In this document: positions 1 to 7,576 of the stretch, piece by piece
Layout: every line of letters begins with the position of its first letter
Numbering within the stretch: the stretch's first letter is position 1
Source of the DNA: an uncultured Dehalococcoidia bacterium
Lineage (GTDB): Bacteria > Chloroflexota > Dehalococcoidia > Lucifugimonadales > UBA1127
DNA length: 64,000 bases
Reading direction: 5' to 3'
NCBI GenBank assembly: GCA_951812285.1
Contig: OX638292.1
Span: 2,007,001-2,071,000 of the forward strand
Made by a program: the position numbers and the translations under genes
The notes under the pieces: generated by a model
The model's database searches: none
Told to the model about the DNA's origin: nothing
The model's input: the letters and a program-made list of their open reading frames with translations, nothing else

Positions 1-1
1 G

Positions 2-619
2 AAGAACCGTCAGACAGCGCTCCTGTCGGCGACGATGCCCGCGTGGGTCGCCCAGACCGCTGCCAAGCACCTGCGCGAGCCCGCACGAGCGGAAGTCGAC
101 GCGGGCCTGCAGGCCCCGCCCACCGTTGAGCACCTTGTCTACTCCATCCAGAAGAACGACAAGATGAACGCCCTCCGCACGCTGCTCGACCGCCGTGACG
201 ACGCCCCGGTCATCGTCTTCGGCAGGACCAAGCACGGCGTCAAGAAGCTCGCGAAGCAGCTTGAGGGCATGGGATACCCGGTCGGCGCCCTCCAGGGAAA
301 CCTCAGCCAGAACGCCCGCGAGCGGGTCATGACGGACTTCCGCTCCGGCGCCGCATCGATCCTCGTGGCGACAAACGTGGCTGCCCGGGGCTTGGACTTC
401 GAGTCCATCGGCCAGGTCATCAACTTCGACCTGCCCGACTCCGAGCAGCTCTTCACCCACCGCGTCGGACGGACTGGCCGCATGGGCCGCACAGGTGAGG
501 CCATCACGTTCATCACGGCCGAGGAAGAGACCAAGTGGCGCGAGATCGAGCGTGGCCTCGGCCGCCGCTTCTCCCGCCAGCCCTGGCCCGCCGGACGCCA
601 ACCCGCGCCCGCCCAGTAG
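2..619 (+). CDS. DEAD-box RNA helicase, C-terminal part (5' end outside window)
   Basis: ATP-dependent RNA helicase of superfamily 2, presumably acting in ribosome assembly or RNA turnover in the cytoplasm. The open frame runs in from the window edge: the first visible residues (KNRQTALLSATMP) are helicase motif III (SAT), so the ATP-binding lobe with motifs I and II lies upstream and the ATG at 35 is internal. The second RecA lobe is complete: motif IV (IVFGRTKHGVKKLAK), motif V (ATNVAARGLD) and motif VI (HRVGRTGRMGRTG) appear in order. A short basic, proline-rich tail (RFSRQPWPAGRQPAPAQ) ends the protein and lacks the long RGG extension of CsdA or RhlE types. The tRNA gene follows 100 nt downstream. 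Family assignment is firm; the specific paralogue cannot be told from this fragment. Confidence 0.93.
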   Translation, partial: KNRQTALLSATMPAWVAQTAAKHLREPARAEVDAGLQAPPTVEHLVYSIQKNDKMNALRTLLDRRDDAPVIVFGRTKHGVKKLAKQLEGMGYPVGALQGNLSQNARERVMTDFRSGAASILVATNVAARGLDFESIGQVINFDLPDSEQLFTHRVGRTGRMGRTGEAITFITAEEETKWREIERGLGRRFSRQPWPAGRQPAPAQ

Positions 620-719
620 TAACGGCAGACGCCACTCCGCTCTCACGCCTTCAACACCGCCCTCGCAGGGTTCGATCGCGTGCGCCCGCGAGCAAAGGCC
701 TGTGCTATCATCGAATCTG

Positions 720-794
720 GGGCCCGTAGCTCAAGGGCAGAGCAAACGACTCATAATCGTTGGGTTGATGGTTCGAATCCATCCGGGCCCACCA
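720..794 (+). tRNA. tRNA with CAU anticodon (elongator tRNA-Met or tRNA-Ile2)
   Basis: The cloverleaf can be folded by eye: acceptor GGGCCCG pairs with CGGGCCC, the D-arm is GCTC/GAGC, the anticodon stem AACGA/TCGTT holds loop CTCATAA (anticodon CAT), the T-arm is GATGG/CCATC around TTCGAAT, then discriminator A and an encoded CCA. It does not have the unpaired first base pair and GGG/CCC anticodon stem of an initiator. Whether it is Met or the lysidine-modified Ile(AUA) tRNA cannot be decided without comparing identity elements. Confidence 0.93.
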
Positions 795-862
795 GAGCCC
801 GACTCTCTTGACCCTCTCCCCGCGAATTGCGCCCTCCGAGACGCAAATCTGAGGTGAGCGAC

Positions 863-1336
863 ATGCCAGACAAAGCGTCCAGCAGACCATCCACAACCGC
901 GAAGAGGCCCCCCCTCGTCCCCAACGCCGACGGCGTCGTCCTCCTCTCCGGCGGCAACCCCCAGGTCCCCAAGGGCGACGGCGACGCCCCCGTGCAGGCC
1001 TACATCGCCGCCATGCCCGGCTGGAAGCGCGACATCGGCCGCCGCCTCGACGACCTCATCGTCCGCACCGTCCCCGGTATCCAGAAGGCCGTCCGATGGA
1101 ACTCCCCCTTCTACGGCGTCGAGGACATGGGCTGGTCCATCAGCTTCCACTGCTTCGCGAAGTACATCAAAGTCGCCTTCCTCTACGGCAAATCACTGAC
1201 CCCAATTCCCCCCATCGACTCCAAGGACCCAGACGCCCGCTACTACCACATCCACGAAGACGGCAACTTCGACGAAGACCAAATGGCAGACTGGATCCGC
1301 CAGGCAACCGCCATCCCCAGCTGGAAGGGCTTCTGA
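863..1336 (+). CDS. DUF1801 domain protein
   Basis: A 157-aa soluble protein of the DUF1801 (YdhG-like) family, which has a frataxin-like alpha/beta fold and no settled function. Family hallmarks visible are the core AVRWNSPFYG segment, the FCFAKYIKVAF-type strand (here HCFAKYIKVAF) and a late acidic stretch DGNFDEDQMADWIRQA. I chose the ATG at 863 because GAGGTGAG sits just upstream; an in-frame start at 827 would lie closer to the tRNA and has no ribosome site. The first 40 residues are basic and low in complexity and are probably unstructured. It stands alone, with the tRNA before it and an AT-rich stretch behind it, so context gives no hint of its job. Confidence 0.85.
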   Translation: MPDKASSRPSTTAKRPPLVPNADGVVLLSGGNPQVPKGDGDAPVQAYIAAMPGWKRDIGRRLDDLIVRTVPGIQKAVRWNSPFYGVEDMGWSISFHCFAKYIKVAFLYGKSLTPIPPIDSKDPDARYYHIHEDGNFDEDQMADWIRQATAIPSWKGF

Positions 1337-1563
1337 CGTCTAGAGCGTTTAGCTGCTTACTGCTCGTCTAGCTAGACTAGGTCAATGTACGCTCCCTAAA
1401 TCTCTTGCATTGAAGTTAGAATGTGTCACTGCACAACCACTAGAGCCAACGCCACTAAAGAAACCGATCTCCATTTCATTCAAGGGCGTCCACGGAATCC
1501 TTCACAGCCATAATTGTCAGGAGTGCAATTGGCCGGCAATTCAACTGTAAGGAGAGCCGTAAC

Positions 1564-2115
1564 ATGCTCAAGAGCCCCTCTGCTTGGAAGCTAATTCTCC
1601 TGAACTTCATTTTTGTGATCGTACTTGCGACCATCGTCGTAGACTTTAGTAATCCCAGTTACCCAAATTGGAGTCTATTTCAAGAGTCAGATCTTCCTAC
1701 TAACGCTCAAGAAAATGGAGCGAAAGCCGCAATCTTGGCATTGGCAGGAGCAGCAGCTCTATTCACCGGACTGTTTCCACATGGAAATACTCGACGAGCG
1801 CGGAGGACCGATACGTGGGCCAAAATAGTCGGCGCTCTTGCGGCTGGTGCAACGGGGTGGTTCTGGCTGTTAAGCGCAACTGACGGACGTCCGGGCCCCT
1901 ACCTTATCGTTCTGGTTCCTGTAATTGCCACATATTCAGTGATCATCCTATTGGGAGTGACAATGAGCATTGCAGCGGAGCGAGACAGGATTGGATTGGA
2001 GGAAGCTGGTGATAAAGGATCCATTTGGTGGGTATTGGCAGCATCGTTCGCCTTCATTCTTTCTTGCTTGCTGGTCCTGAGCATCATACTTTTTGTTCCA
2101 CGTCTGTTCTCTTGA
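1564..2115 (+). CDS. Hypothetical membrane protein, AT-rich gene
   Basis: I do not recognise this 183-aa protein. It has about five hydrophobic segments: near residues 8-27, 56-77, 97-115, 120-146 and 157-181, with short polar loops, one containing a basic RRARRTD patch; it is therefore likely an integral inner-membrane protein. The start is well supported by AAGGAGAG eight bases before ATG. The base composition is clearly lower in GC than the flanking genes, and codons such as ATT, CTA and AGT, rare elsewhere in the window, are common. That, plus its isolation between two ordinary genes, suggests recent acquisition. No partner gene or motif points to a function. Confidence 0.75.
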   Translation: MLKSPSAWKLILLNFIFVIVLATIVVDFSNPSYPNWSLFQESDLPTNAQENGAKAAILALAGAAALFTGLFPHGNTRRARRTDTWAKIVGALAAGATGWFWLLSATDGRPGPYLIVLVPVIATYSVIILLGVTMSIAAERDRIGLEEAGDKGSIWWVLAASFAFILSCLLVLSIILFVPRLFS

Positions 2116-2256
2116 CTACCTTATGGGCCATATTTCAATTCCATGTTCCCGCTTCGGTTGAGATGATTGAGAACCTAGTCTTCCCACTCCAACATTGCTC
2201 CCGCCACGCGAAACCCCTATCCTCGCCAGAGCCCTAGAAGAAGGACGGTGCCCCCC

Positions 2257-3030
2257 ATGCCCCACCTCCCCCTCCCCGGCGTAGACCTCTACTACGAGGA
2301 CACCGGCGGCGACGGTCCCCCGGTCGTCTTCCTCCACGCGCTCACCGGCACCGCCGACTCCTGGGTCCACCAGCTCCCCGCCTTCACCGCCGCCGGCTAC
2401 CGCTGCGTCACCTACGACCGCCGAGGCTGGGCCCGCTCCCACCCCACCAGCCCTGAGCCCCCAACCGAGTCCGCCAGCGACGACCTTCACGCCCTGCTGG
2501 AAGCCCTCGCCCTCCCGCCCGCGCACCTCGTCGCGACGGCCGCCGGTGGCCTCATCGCCCTCGACTACGCCCTCGCCCACCCCGAGCGCGTCCGCAGCCT
2601 CGTCGCCGCCAACACCATCGGCGGCGTGCAGGACGAGTCCTACCTCGAGGTCCAGCGGCGCGCCCGCCCGCCGGAGATCCAGAATCTCCCCGTGGAACTG
2701 CGCGAGCTCGGCCCCTCCTACCGCGCCACAAACCCCGAGGGCGTCGCGCGCTGGCTGGAGATCGACCACGCCGCCAGGCCCGACGGTACGCGCCCATTCC
2801 CCCCGGTTGCCGAACCCATCACCTACGCCCGACTGCAGACCATGCAGCCACCCACCCTCGTGCTCTCCGGCGACGCCGACCTCCTTTCGCCCCCGGCCCT
2901 CATGCGGCTGCTCGCGGCACACATCCCCGGCTCCAGCTTCGAGACCCTCCCCGACGCCGGCCACGCGGGCTTCTGGGAACGGCCGCACGTCTTCAACGGC
3001 CTCGTTCTGGAGTTCATCGCAAAGCACTGA
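2257..3030 (+). CDS. Alpha/beta-hydrolase fold protein with Ala at the nucleophile site
   Basis: A 257-aa alpha/beta-hydrolase homologue. Visible family landmarks are the oxyanion-hole strand PVVFLHALTG (usually HG, here HA, residues 27-28), the segment YDRRGWARS, the acid-bearing LSGDADLLSPP and the late histidine in DAGHAGFWE. The nucleophile elbow, normally G-x-S-x-G-G, reads ATAAGG (residues 93-98), so the catalytic Ser is Ala. It may be a non-hydrolytic member or have lost activity. ATG 2257 was chosen because AAGGA lies about 11 nt upstream; the in-frame GTG at 2248 is too close to that site. It ends in front of a hairpin shared with the convergent dioxygenase operon. Confidence 0.85.
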   Translation: MPHLPLPGVDLYYEDTGGDGPPVVFLHALTGTADSWVHQLPAFTAAGYRCVTYDRRGWARSHPTSPEPPTESASDDLHALLEALALPPAHLVATAAGGLIALDYALAHPERVRSLVAANTIGGVQDESYLEVQRRARPPEIQNLPVELRELGPSYRATNPEGVARWLEIDHAARPDGTRPFPPVAEPITYARLQTMQPPTLVLSGDADLLSPPALMRLLAAHIPGSSFETLPDAGHAGFWERPHVFNGLVLEFIAKH

Positions 3031-3071
3031 CGACGGGAAGGACCGCTCCGCCTGAGAACCCCCTAACGCAA

Positions 3072-3111
3072 CGGAGGCTGCCCCCGGCAAATACGCCGAT
3101 TGCAGCCTCCG
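3072..3111. terminator. Bidirectional hairpin between convergent genes
   Basis: Perfect 10-bp inverted repeat, arms CGGAGGCTGC and GCAGCCTCCG, separated by 20 nt in which GGC/GCC can pair further. It lies between the stop of the hydrolase-like gene and the stop of the convergent dioxygenase beta subunit, the expected place for a shared terminator. There is no clear T-run on either side. Confidence 0.6.
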
Positions 3112-3131
3112 AACACGGTTCTTGCCCAGCC

Positions 3132-3626
3132 CTAGAAGATGATGCTCACCGCCCCGTGCCGGCTCAGGGTTTCATGGTCCAGTGTCGCCCGCCGGTAGCT
3201 GATCTTCAGCTCGCCGTCGACGCGCCTCAGCGTGTACTCGTAGTGGCCGACGTAGGGGTCATCCTGGCCGGCGCGAAACCGGTAAACAAGCGCGTTGGCG
3301 GTCACCGCAAGGTCGCCGTCGACGGTCTCCTTGACCCGTACGTTGGTGATGAACCGCCGCGTGCGCGACCACGGATATTCCCGGTGGGCGTGCCGGCTCT
3401 TCAATCGCTTCACCCTCGACCGAAGCCGCATGATGTCATCGTTTATGAAGACCAGGTCCAGTTCGGGGTCGCCTTCGGGCAGGTCGGTCGAGGGGACCAC
3501 ATACTTCGCATCCTCGGTGAAAAGTGCGGCCCACTCGTCCAGCCGCCACTCGTCCAGCAAGGCCGCTTCCTCGTAGAGAAAGTCTTCCACTTCTTCCCTC
3601 AGGGAGCGGCTCTCGAATGTCTGCAT
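3132..3626 (-). CDS. Aromatic-ring-hydroxylating dioxygenase, small (beta) subunit
   Basis: A 164-aa SnoaL/NTF2-like beta subunit of a Rieske non-heme iron dioxygenase; such subunits stabilise an alpha3beta3 hexamer and do not bind iron. Typical features are an N-terminal helix with VEDFLYEEAALLDEWRLDEWAALF, the FTEDAKYVVP strand, the segment RLRSRVKRLKS, and the SRTRRFITNVRV strand followed by YRRATLDHE. It starts 3 nt after the alpha-subunit stop on the same strand, so the two are co-transcribed and probably co-translated. No ferredoxin or reductase gene is adjacent, so electrons must come from components encoded elsewhere. Substrate cannot be read from the sequence. Confidence 0.9.
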   Translation of the reverse strand: MQTFESRSLREEVEDFLYEEAALLDEWRLDEWAALFTEDAKYVVPSTDLPEGDPELDLVFINDDIMRLRSRVKRLKSRHAHREYPWSRTRRFITNVRVKETVDGDLAVTANALVYRFRAGQDDPYVGHYEYTLRRVDGELKISYRRATLDHETLSRHGAVSIIF

Positions 3627-3629
3627 GCT

Positions 3630-4934
3630 CTAGCCGTCCCTGCTTCCGGGTGTCCGGTCCGCCGTCTCGACCCCGTCCAGCCCCAACAGGCAGCCGAGCC
3701 ATTCCCGCCAGAACACCCGCATGGTCAGCTCATCGGCGGTCGTCGCTTCTCGGTGCATTCCCCGGGAGAGATCGGACCATGCCATTTCGCCGGCCTGGTA
3801 GCCCAACTGGCACGATTCAACCGCTTCCGAGTCATCCGGAGTCCCAAGTCCCCCTGGCCCCAGAAACGTGATGAAGTTGTCCAATCGGCGGGCCTGCAAG
3901 TTCGTGCTGTGGTCCTTTGGAACAAGGCTCCAGGCGGTGCAATCAGTCCTGTCCGGCGCAGTGGGGTCGAAGGTCCGGAGGATGGTGAAGAGAAAGTCGT
4001 TGATGAACAGGTTTGGGAAGATGAACAGGGCGTGGTTCGTGCCGGCAATTTGGTTGGTCCGCTCCTCTCCGTGAAGCTCGACCAGCCGCTCACGGATCGC
4101 TTCTATCTCTTCCTTGCTGTCCTCGCCCATGACAGGGTGCCATTGCGCGACGGTGCGGCCGGTCAGGCCGGGGCTCTCCTGCACCACGTGCCCGTTGCCC
4201 AGGACCCGGACCACGCCTGGCCGCCAGTTCTTGATGACGCCTCCTCCCGGAATGTCCTTGACGAGATCGGTGACGTAGTCGAAGTACGTTATGTGCAGCG
4301 GCAGGAGGTGGTATGCATCCATGGCGTTCTCGACCAGCAGCTTCCAGTTCGACCGCACCGTGTACCTGTTCGATCCGCGGCTCACCTTGATCCCCACCTC
4401 AGACTGGTCGGCTATGCGATCGAGGTACTCCGTGGCCCCGGCAAGGTAGACGGGCAGTTCTTCGATGTCCGGGTTGAAGCTGATGAAATAGAAGCCGCGG
4501 TAGTTGTCCACCCGCGGGGGCGGCCTCAGCGACATCTCCGTCCGGTCCACCGTCTCGCTGTACCCTGCCTCGTCAGGCCTCCTCAGAAGCTCTCCGTCTA
4601 AGTTGTAAGTCCACGAGTGATAGAAGCACTGGAACACCTGGGTGTTGCCCTCATCGCGACGGCATACAAGGGCGCCGCGGTGAGGGCAGGTGTTCAGGAA
4701 CACCCTCACGCCGCCGTCTTGGCCCCTGACGAAGAACACCGGGCGCCCACCCACGTTGCGTCGACGGTAGTCGCCCGGCTGTTCCACCTCCGATTCGTGT
4801 CCCAGGTACACCCAGCACCGGTCGAATATGCGCTGCCTTTCCAACTCCAGGACGTCCGGCGAGGTCATGGTCGTGCGGTGATAGCGAAAGACGCACCGTT
4901 CACTATCGTCAATGATCAGCTCTTCCGTCTCCAA
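3630..4934 (-). CDS. Aromatic-ring-hydroxylating dioxygenase, Rieske alpha subunit
   Basis: A 434-aa catalytic subunit of a Rieske oxygenase, predicted to add O2 to an aromatic ring in the cytoplasm. The Rieske [2Fe-2S] ligands are Cys83, His85, Cys103 and His106 (CPH...CFYH). The mononuclear iron site begins with the bridging Asp206 and His209/His214 in NAMDAYHLLPLH. Length and order match class II (benzoate/biphenyl type) alpha subunits, and the adjacent beta subunit agrees. ATG 4934 gives an N-terminus like the family (the FRYHRT...DVLELERQRIFDRCWVYLGHESEV stretch), so I kept it. The 320 nt upstream show no gene. The true substrate, and the missing ferredoxin/reductase, remain open. Confidence 0.93.
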   Translation of the reverse strand: METEELIIDDSERCVFRYHRTTMTSPDVLELERQRIFDRCWVYLGHESEVEQPGDYRRRNVGGRPVFFVRGQDGGVRVFLNTCPHRGALVCRRDEGNTQVFQCFYHSWTYNLDGELLRRPDEAGYSETVDRTEMSLRPPPRVDNYRGFYFISFNPDIEELPVYLAGATEYLDRIADQSEVGIKVSRGSNRYTVRSNWKLLVENAMDAYHLLPLHITYFDYVTDLVKDIPGGGVIKNWRPGVVRVLGNGHVVQESPGLTGRTVAQWHPVMGEDSKEEIEAIRERLVELHGEERTNQIAGTNHALFIFPNLFINDFLFTILRTFDPTAPDRTDCTAWSLVPKDHSTNLQARRLDNFITFLGPGGLGTPDDSEAVESCQLGYQAGEMAWSDLSRGMHREATTADELTMRVFWREWLGCLLGLDGVETADRTPGSRDG

Positions 4935-5254
4935 TGAACGCCTCCCCAGTCATCCTCCCACGATGTCCCCCACGAAGTGCCAGATGTCTCGAACGCCTGC
5001 AGTGGCCGCACAAGTCACCGGTCCGGTCATCGTCATTCGAAGTCCAACTGCAACTACCATGTGGACCAACACCTGTTCTGCATTATATGGACTGCTACAA
5101 TCTCTGTCGTTGACATTGAAATGCTGCACGGCCATTGCCCCGTGAAGTTGGGCAAGGCAGCAAGTGTCGATGCCGCGATAGGCGTCACATCAGGAACAGC
5201 ATCGTTGAGGAATTCATCGAGAAGCAGTGACTTCTGGCTGACCGCCCCACACCC
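4935..5254. other. Intergenic stretch with no supported gene
   Basis: About 320 nt between the start of the dioxygenase alpha gene and the end of the convergently placed minus-strand lipoprotein gene. Short frames exist on both strands but none has a ribosome site plus family-like sequence. It should hold the dioxygenase promoter; I could not pick out a convincing -35/-10 pair or operator. Confidence 0.5.
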
Positions 5255-5953
5255 CTACTCCGGCGACGGCCCCGGAAACGCCCACTGCCGCAGCGCCGGC
5301 TCCGCCTCGCCGCAGTCGAGCAGCACGAGGTCGCGACGCACGTGGCTCGGCCCGCCCGTCGGCTCCCCGACGCCCGGCGCCACCGCGACGCACAGCCCCG
5401 TCCCCGCCAGCGCCAGCGCCCCCTCGTCGTCGAGCACAAACTGCTGCATCGCCGAGTCCGAGCACTCCCGGAGCAGCAGCTCCGCGGGCGACTCCGTCCC
5501 GCTCGCCTCCATGCACAGGTCGTAGGCGGGCATGACGAGGTTGCCGGGCCCGGGCTGGTTCACGGCGAAGATCTCGTCGTCCGCCCCCGGCTTGCACGTA
5601 TGCGCCATCAACGCAGCCTCCAGCCTCAGGCTTGACCCGAAGCCCGGCACGTCTACGCAGTAAAACTCCGGCTCGTCCAACGGGTCCACAAGCTGCACCA
5701 GCGTCCGCGCAGCGACGGCCGCATCCACCGCGACCCCACCCGCCGCGGCAGCCGCCGGCGTCGGCGTGGCGGGCACAGTCGTAGCCGGCACAGGAGTGGC
5801 CGAGGGCTTCAAGATCGTGGTCGGCGCCGCCTCAACAGGAGGCGCAGGCTCCACAACGGCGGGCGTGACCGCGGTCTCCCCCTCGTCCTCCGTCGAATCG
5901 CACGCCGCCAGCGCGAGAATCGCGAGCGCGACGACTACAAGGCGAATCGTCAC
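5255..5953 (-). CDS. Lipoprotein with C-terminal ricin-like (beta-trefoil) domain
   Basis: A 232-aa predicted lipoprotein. The signal peptide ends in the lipobox LALAAC (Cys about residue 17), then comes a Thr/Pro/Ala-rich linker to about residue 85, then a cysteine-containing domain. This last part has repeats of the kind C-(V/M)-x-(V/A)...L-x-L-x-x-C-S-D-S-A-M-Q-Q-F...G-L-C-V-A-V and RQWAF, resembling the QxW repeats of ricin-type lectins, so carbohydrate binding at the cell surface is plausible. The start is a GTG that overlaps the TGA stop of the upstream SRPBCC gene (GTGA), which argues for translational coupling and against the longer upstream frame. Confidence 0.8.
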   Translation of the reverse strand: MTIRLVVVALAILALAACDSTEDEGETAVTPAVVEPAPPVEAAPTTILKPSATPVPATTVPATPTPAAAAAGGVAVDAAVAARTLVQLVDPLDEPEFYCVDVPGFGSSLRLEAALMAHTCKPGADDEIFAVNQPGPGNLVMPAYDLCMEASGTESPAELLLRECSDSAMQQFVLDDEGALALAGTGLCVAVAPGVGEPTGGPSHVRRDLVLLDCGEAEPALRQWAFPGPSPE

Positions 5954-6591
5954 GCAGGTTCCACCGGCTCGCCCGTGTAGAACCCCGTCGTGCGCCGTGC
6001 CGCCGCCTGCGCCGCGTCGGCGTCCGTTCCCGCCGCGATCGACGCCTGCCCCCATGCCTCGCTGCTGCATTCTATGTAGGCTCTCCCCTCCGGCGAAGTG
6101 ACGAACTCCATTTCGTCCGGCTTCTCCGCATCCGGGTCCGCAATGTGGAGTGCGAGCCCCAGGAGCGCCGTCTCCCAGCCAACGCCCACCGCGCCCGGCC
6201 CGAAGTCGTCCCAGAAGGGCGAGAGGATCGCGGTGTGTGTGACCGTCACCGTGACGCTGCCGGCCCCGTCGTCCGCAAATTGGACGTCCACCCAGCTGAC
6301 GTCCCCCATGAACTCCCAGGTGACCGAGACGCGTGACAGCGGCTCGCACTCCACCACCGTCCCGCCCGCGTTGCCTTCGAGCTGAAAACGACCCCCAAGC
6401 TCCAGATCGCCGGAGACGGGCATAGCCCAGCGCGGTATGCGATCGATGGTCGTCATGGCCTCCCACACGTCCTCAATCGTCGTCGCGAAGCTGCGGGTGA
6501 GGATGACCGCGGAGGCCCCCTTCCCGTCGCGCTCTAGATACAACACGGACCGCCCCATCGCACTGAGATGCCCTTGAGTGTCGATTTCCAT
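5950..6591 (-). CDS. SRPBCC-fold ligand-binding protein
   Basis: A 213-aa protein whose first 170 residues look like the SRPBCC/START helix-grip fold (polyketide cyclase, CoxG and AHSA1 relatives): an early strand SAVILTRSFATTIEDVWEAMT, the W-A-M-P-V-x-G-D-L-E-L-G-G-R-F turn typical of the AHSA1 group, and a long amphipathic helix before the C-terminus. These proteins enclose a hydrophobic cavity and bind lipids or aromatic ligands. I chose the ATG at 6591, after a GAGAGGGTAGG stretch; an earlier start at 6687 would add a basic leader unlike the family. It is coupled to the following lipoprotein gene by a 4-nt GTGA overlap; what joins their functions is unknown. Confidence 0.8.
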   Translation of the reverse strand: MEIDTQGHLSAMGRSVLYLERDGKGASAVILTRSFATTIEDVWEAMTTIDRIPRWAMPVSGDLELGGRFQLEGNAGGTVVECEPLSRVSVTWEFMGDVSWVDVQFADDGAGSVTVTVTHTAILSPFWDDFGPGAVGVGWETALLGLALHIADPDAEKPDEMEFVTSPEGRAYIECSSEAWGQASIAAGTDADAAQAAARRTTGFYTGEPVEPA

Positions 6592-6731
6592 AGTCACACC
6601 TACCCTCTCAAAAGTGCTGGCAATGGATGATAACGCATGACGAAGGCGAATGATGTTTTGGTGCGCACACCGGCGCGTGCGCTGCACAAACCCGTCCCCG
6701 ACGAAACTGCGCCCGGCTGAGCGCCGACCCC

Positions 6732-7388
6732 CTACCGCTCCCGCCCTGCCGCGTCCTCCTCCGGCTCGTCCACCCTCACCGCCGCTTGTCCGAGGCGCGA
6801 TATCGCCGTCACGATGCCGTTCAGGATCCGCAGCACCAGCTCCAGCGCCACGATGAACCCCAGGGAGTACACGATCTTCTCCGAGTAGTCTCCGGCCTCC
6901 TTCAGGATGTCCAGCGACTCCCCAACCGAGAAGAACGACGCGTCGATGAGGAAGATCGCCAGCACCGCAAACGGAAGGATCTTCGCTAGGTCCCGCGAAA
7001 GGTCCTCGTCATAGTACGCCGTCACCCGAATCGCGCTCACCGTCGCGAGCGCCACCAGCAGCGTCTCGGAGAAAGTCTGGTCCTTCGAGAGGAATGCCAG
7101 GATCAGCGTAAGGACGGCAAACCAGAAGAACGCGAACACCGGGAATACGATGAGGTACTTGATCACGTAGAGGATGACGTGGAGCGTTGACCGTGCCCAC
7201 CGGAGGCTCCGCTCCTCGAATCTGGACAGGTCCAGCGCGAACATGTCCTTGGCAGCCACAAACCGGTAGTACTTGAAGACGAAGACGGCATAGATGGACA
7301 TGCCCAGGACGTAGACCGCCACGTCATACAGCAAGTCCAGCGCGTCATCTACATTCAGCCCGGTGGAAAAGATGTCGTTGATGTCCAT
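6732..7388 (-). CDS. Hypothetical multi-span membrane protein
   Basis: An unrecognised 218-aa protein with about five membrane segments: residues 20-38, 70-105 (long, possibly two helices), 115-130, 138-158 and 175-200. The loops are charged, e.g. DLSRFEERSLRWARST and YYDEDLSRDLAKIL, and the C-terminus is acidic and cytoplasmic-looking (RVDEPEEDAAGRER). Hydrophobic spans containing DASFF and LRILNGIVTAISRL recall small uncharacterised PsiE-like (phosphate-starvation-inducible E) membrane proteins, but I put little weight on this. The start at the second ATG of MRAMDIND is chosen because GGGGATGAGGG precedes it. No partner genes are evident. Confidence 0.72.
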   Translation of the reverse strand: MDINDIFSTGLNVDDALDLLYDVAVYVLGMSIYAVFVFKYYRFVAAKDMFALDLSRFEERSLRWARSTLHVILYVIKYLIVFPVFAFFWFAVLTLILAFLSKDQTFSETLLVALATVSAIRVTAYYDEDLSRDLAKILPFAVLAIFLIDASFFSVGESLDILKEAGDYSEKIVYSLGFIVALELVLRILNGIVTAISRLGQAAVRVDEPEEDAAGRER

Positions 7389-7576
7389 AGCCCTCATCCC
7401 CCAGGGCTGGCGCCCTGTCCCCACCCGTGGCCGCCCTCGCGACGGCCGACTTCACGTTAACCCAGCCTGCGCCTGGGGGCAGGTGCGCGGTTCCGGATGT
7501 CCAGCCCGCGCAGTCCTGCCCCGGACGAATCAGGCCACCTCGATGGCCGATTGCCTCCGATGTTGTCAGCCGCTCC

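Noticed and set aside
708..896. Minus-strand frame containing MDSNHQPNDYESFALPLSYGP
   Set aside because: This is the well-known spurious translation across a tRNA gene in reverse; the region is the CAU tRNA at 720-794.
1366..1377. 12-bp palindrome GTCTAGCTAGAC in a CTAG-rich patch
   Set aside because: Short and alone in an AT-rich intergenic stretch; no second copy or gene context supports a function.
3156..4601. 481-codon plus-strand frame over the dioxygenase genes
   Set aside because: Antisense shadow: the minus strand carries clear Rieske alpha and beta subunits with all iron ligands.
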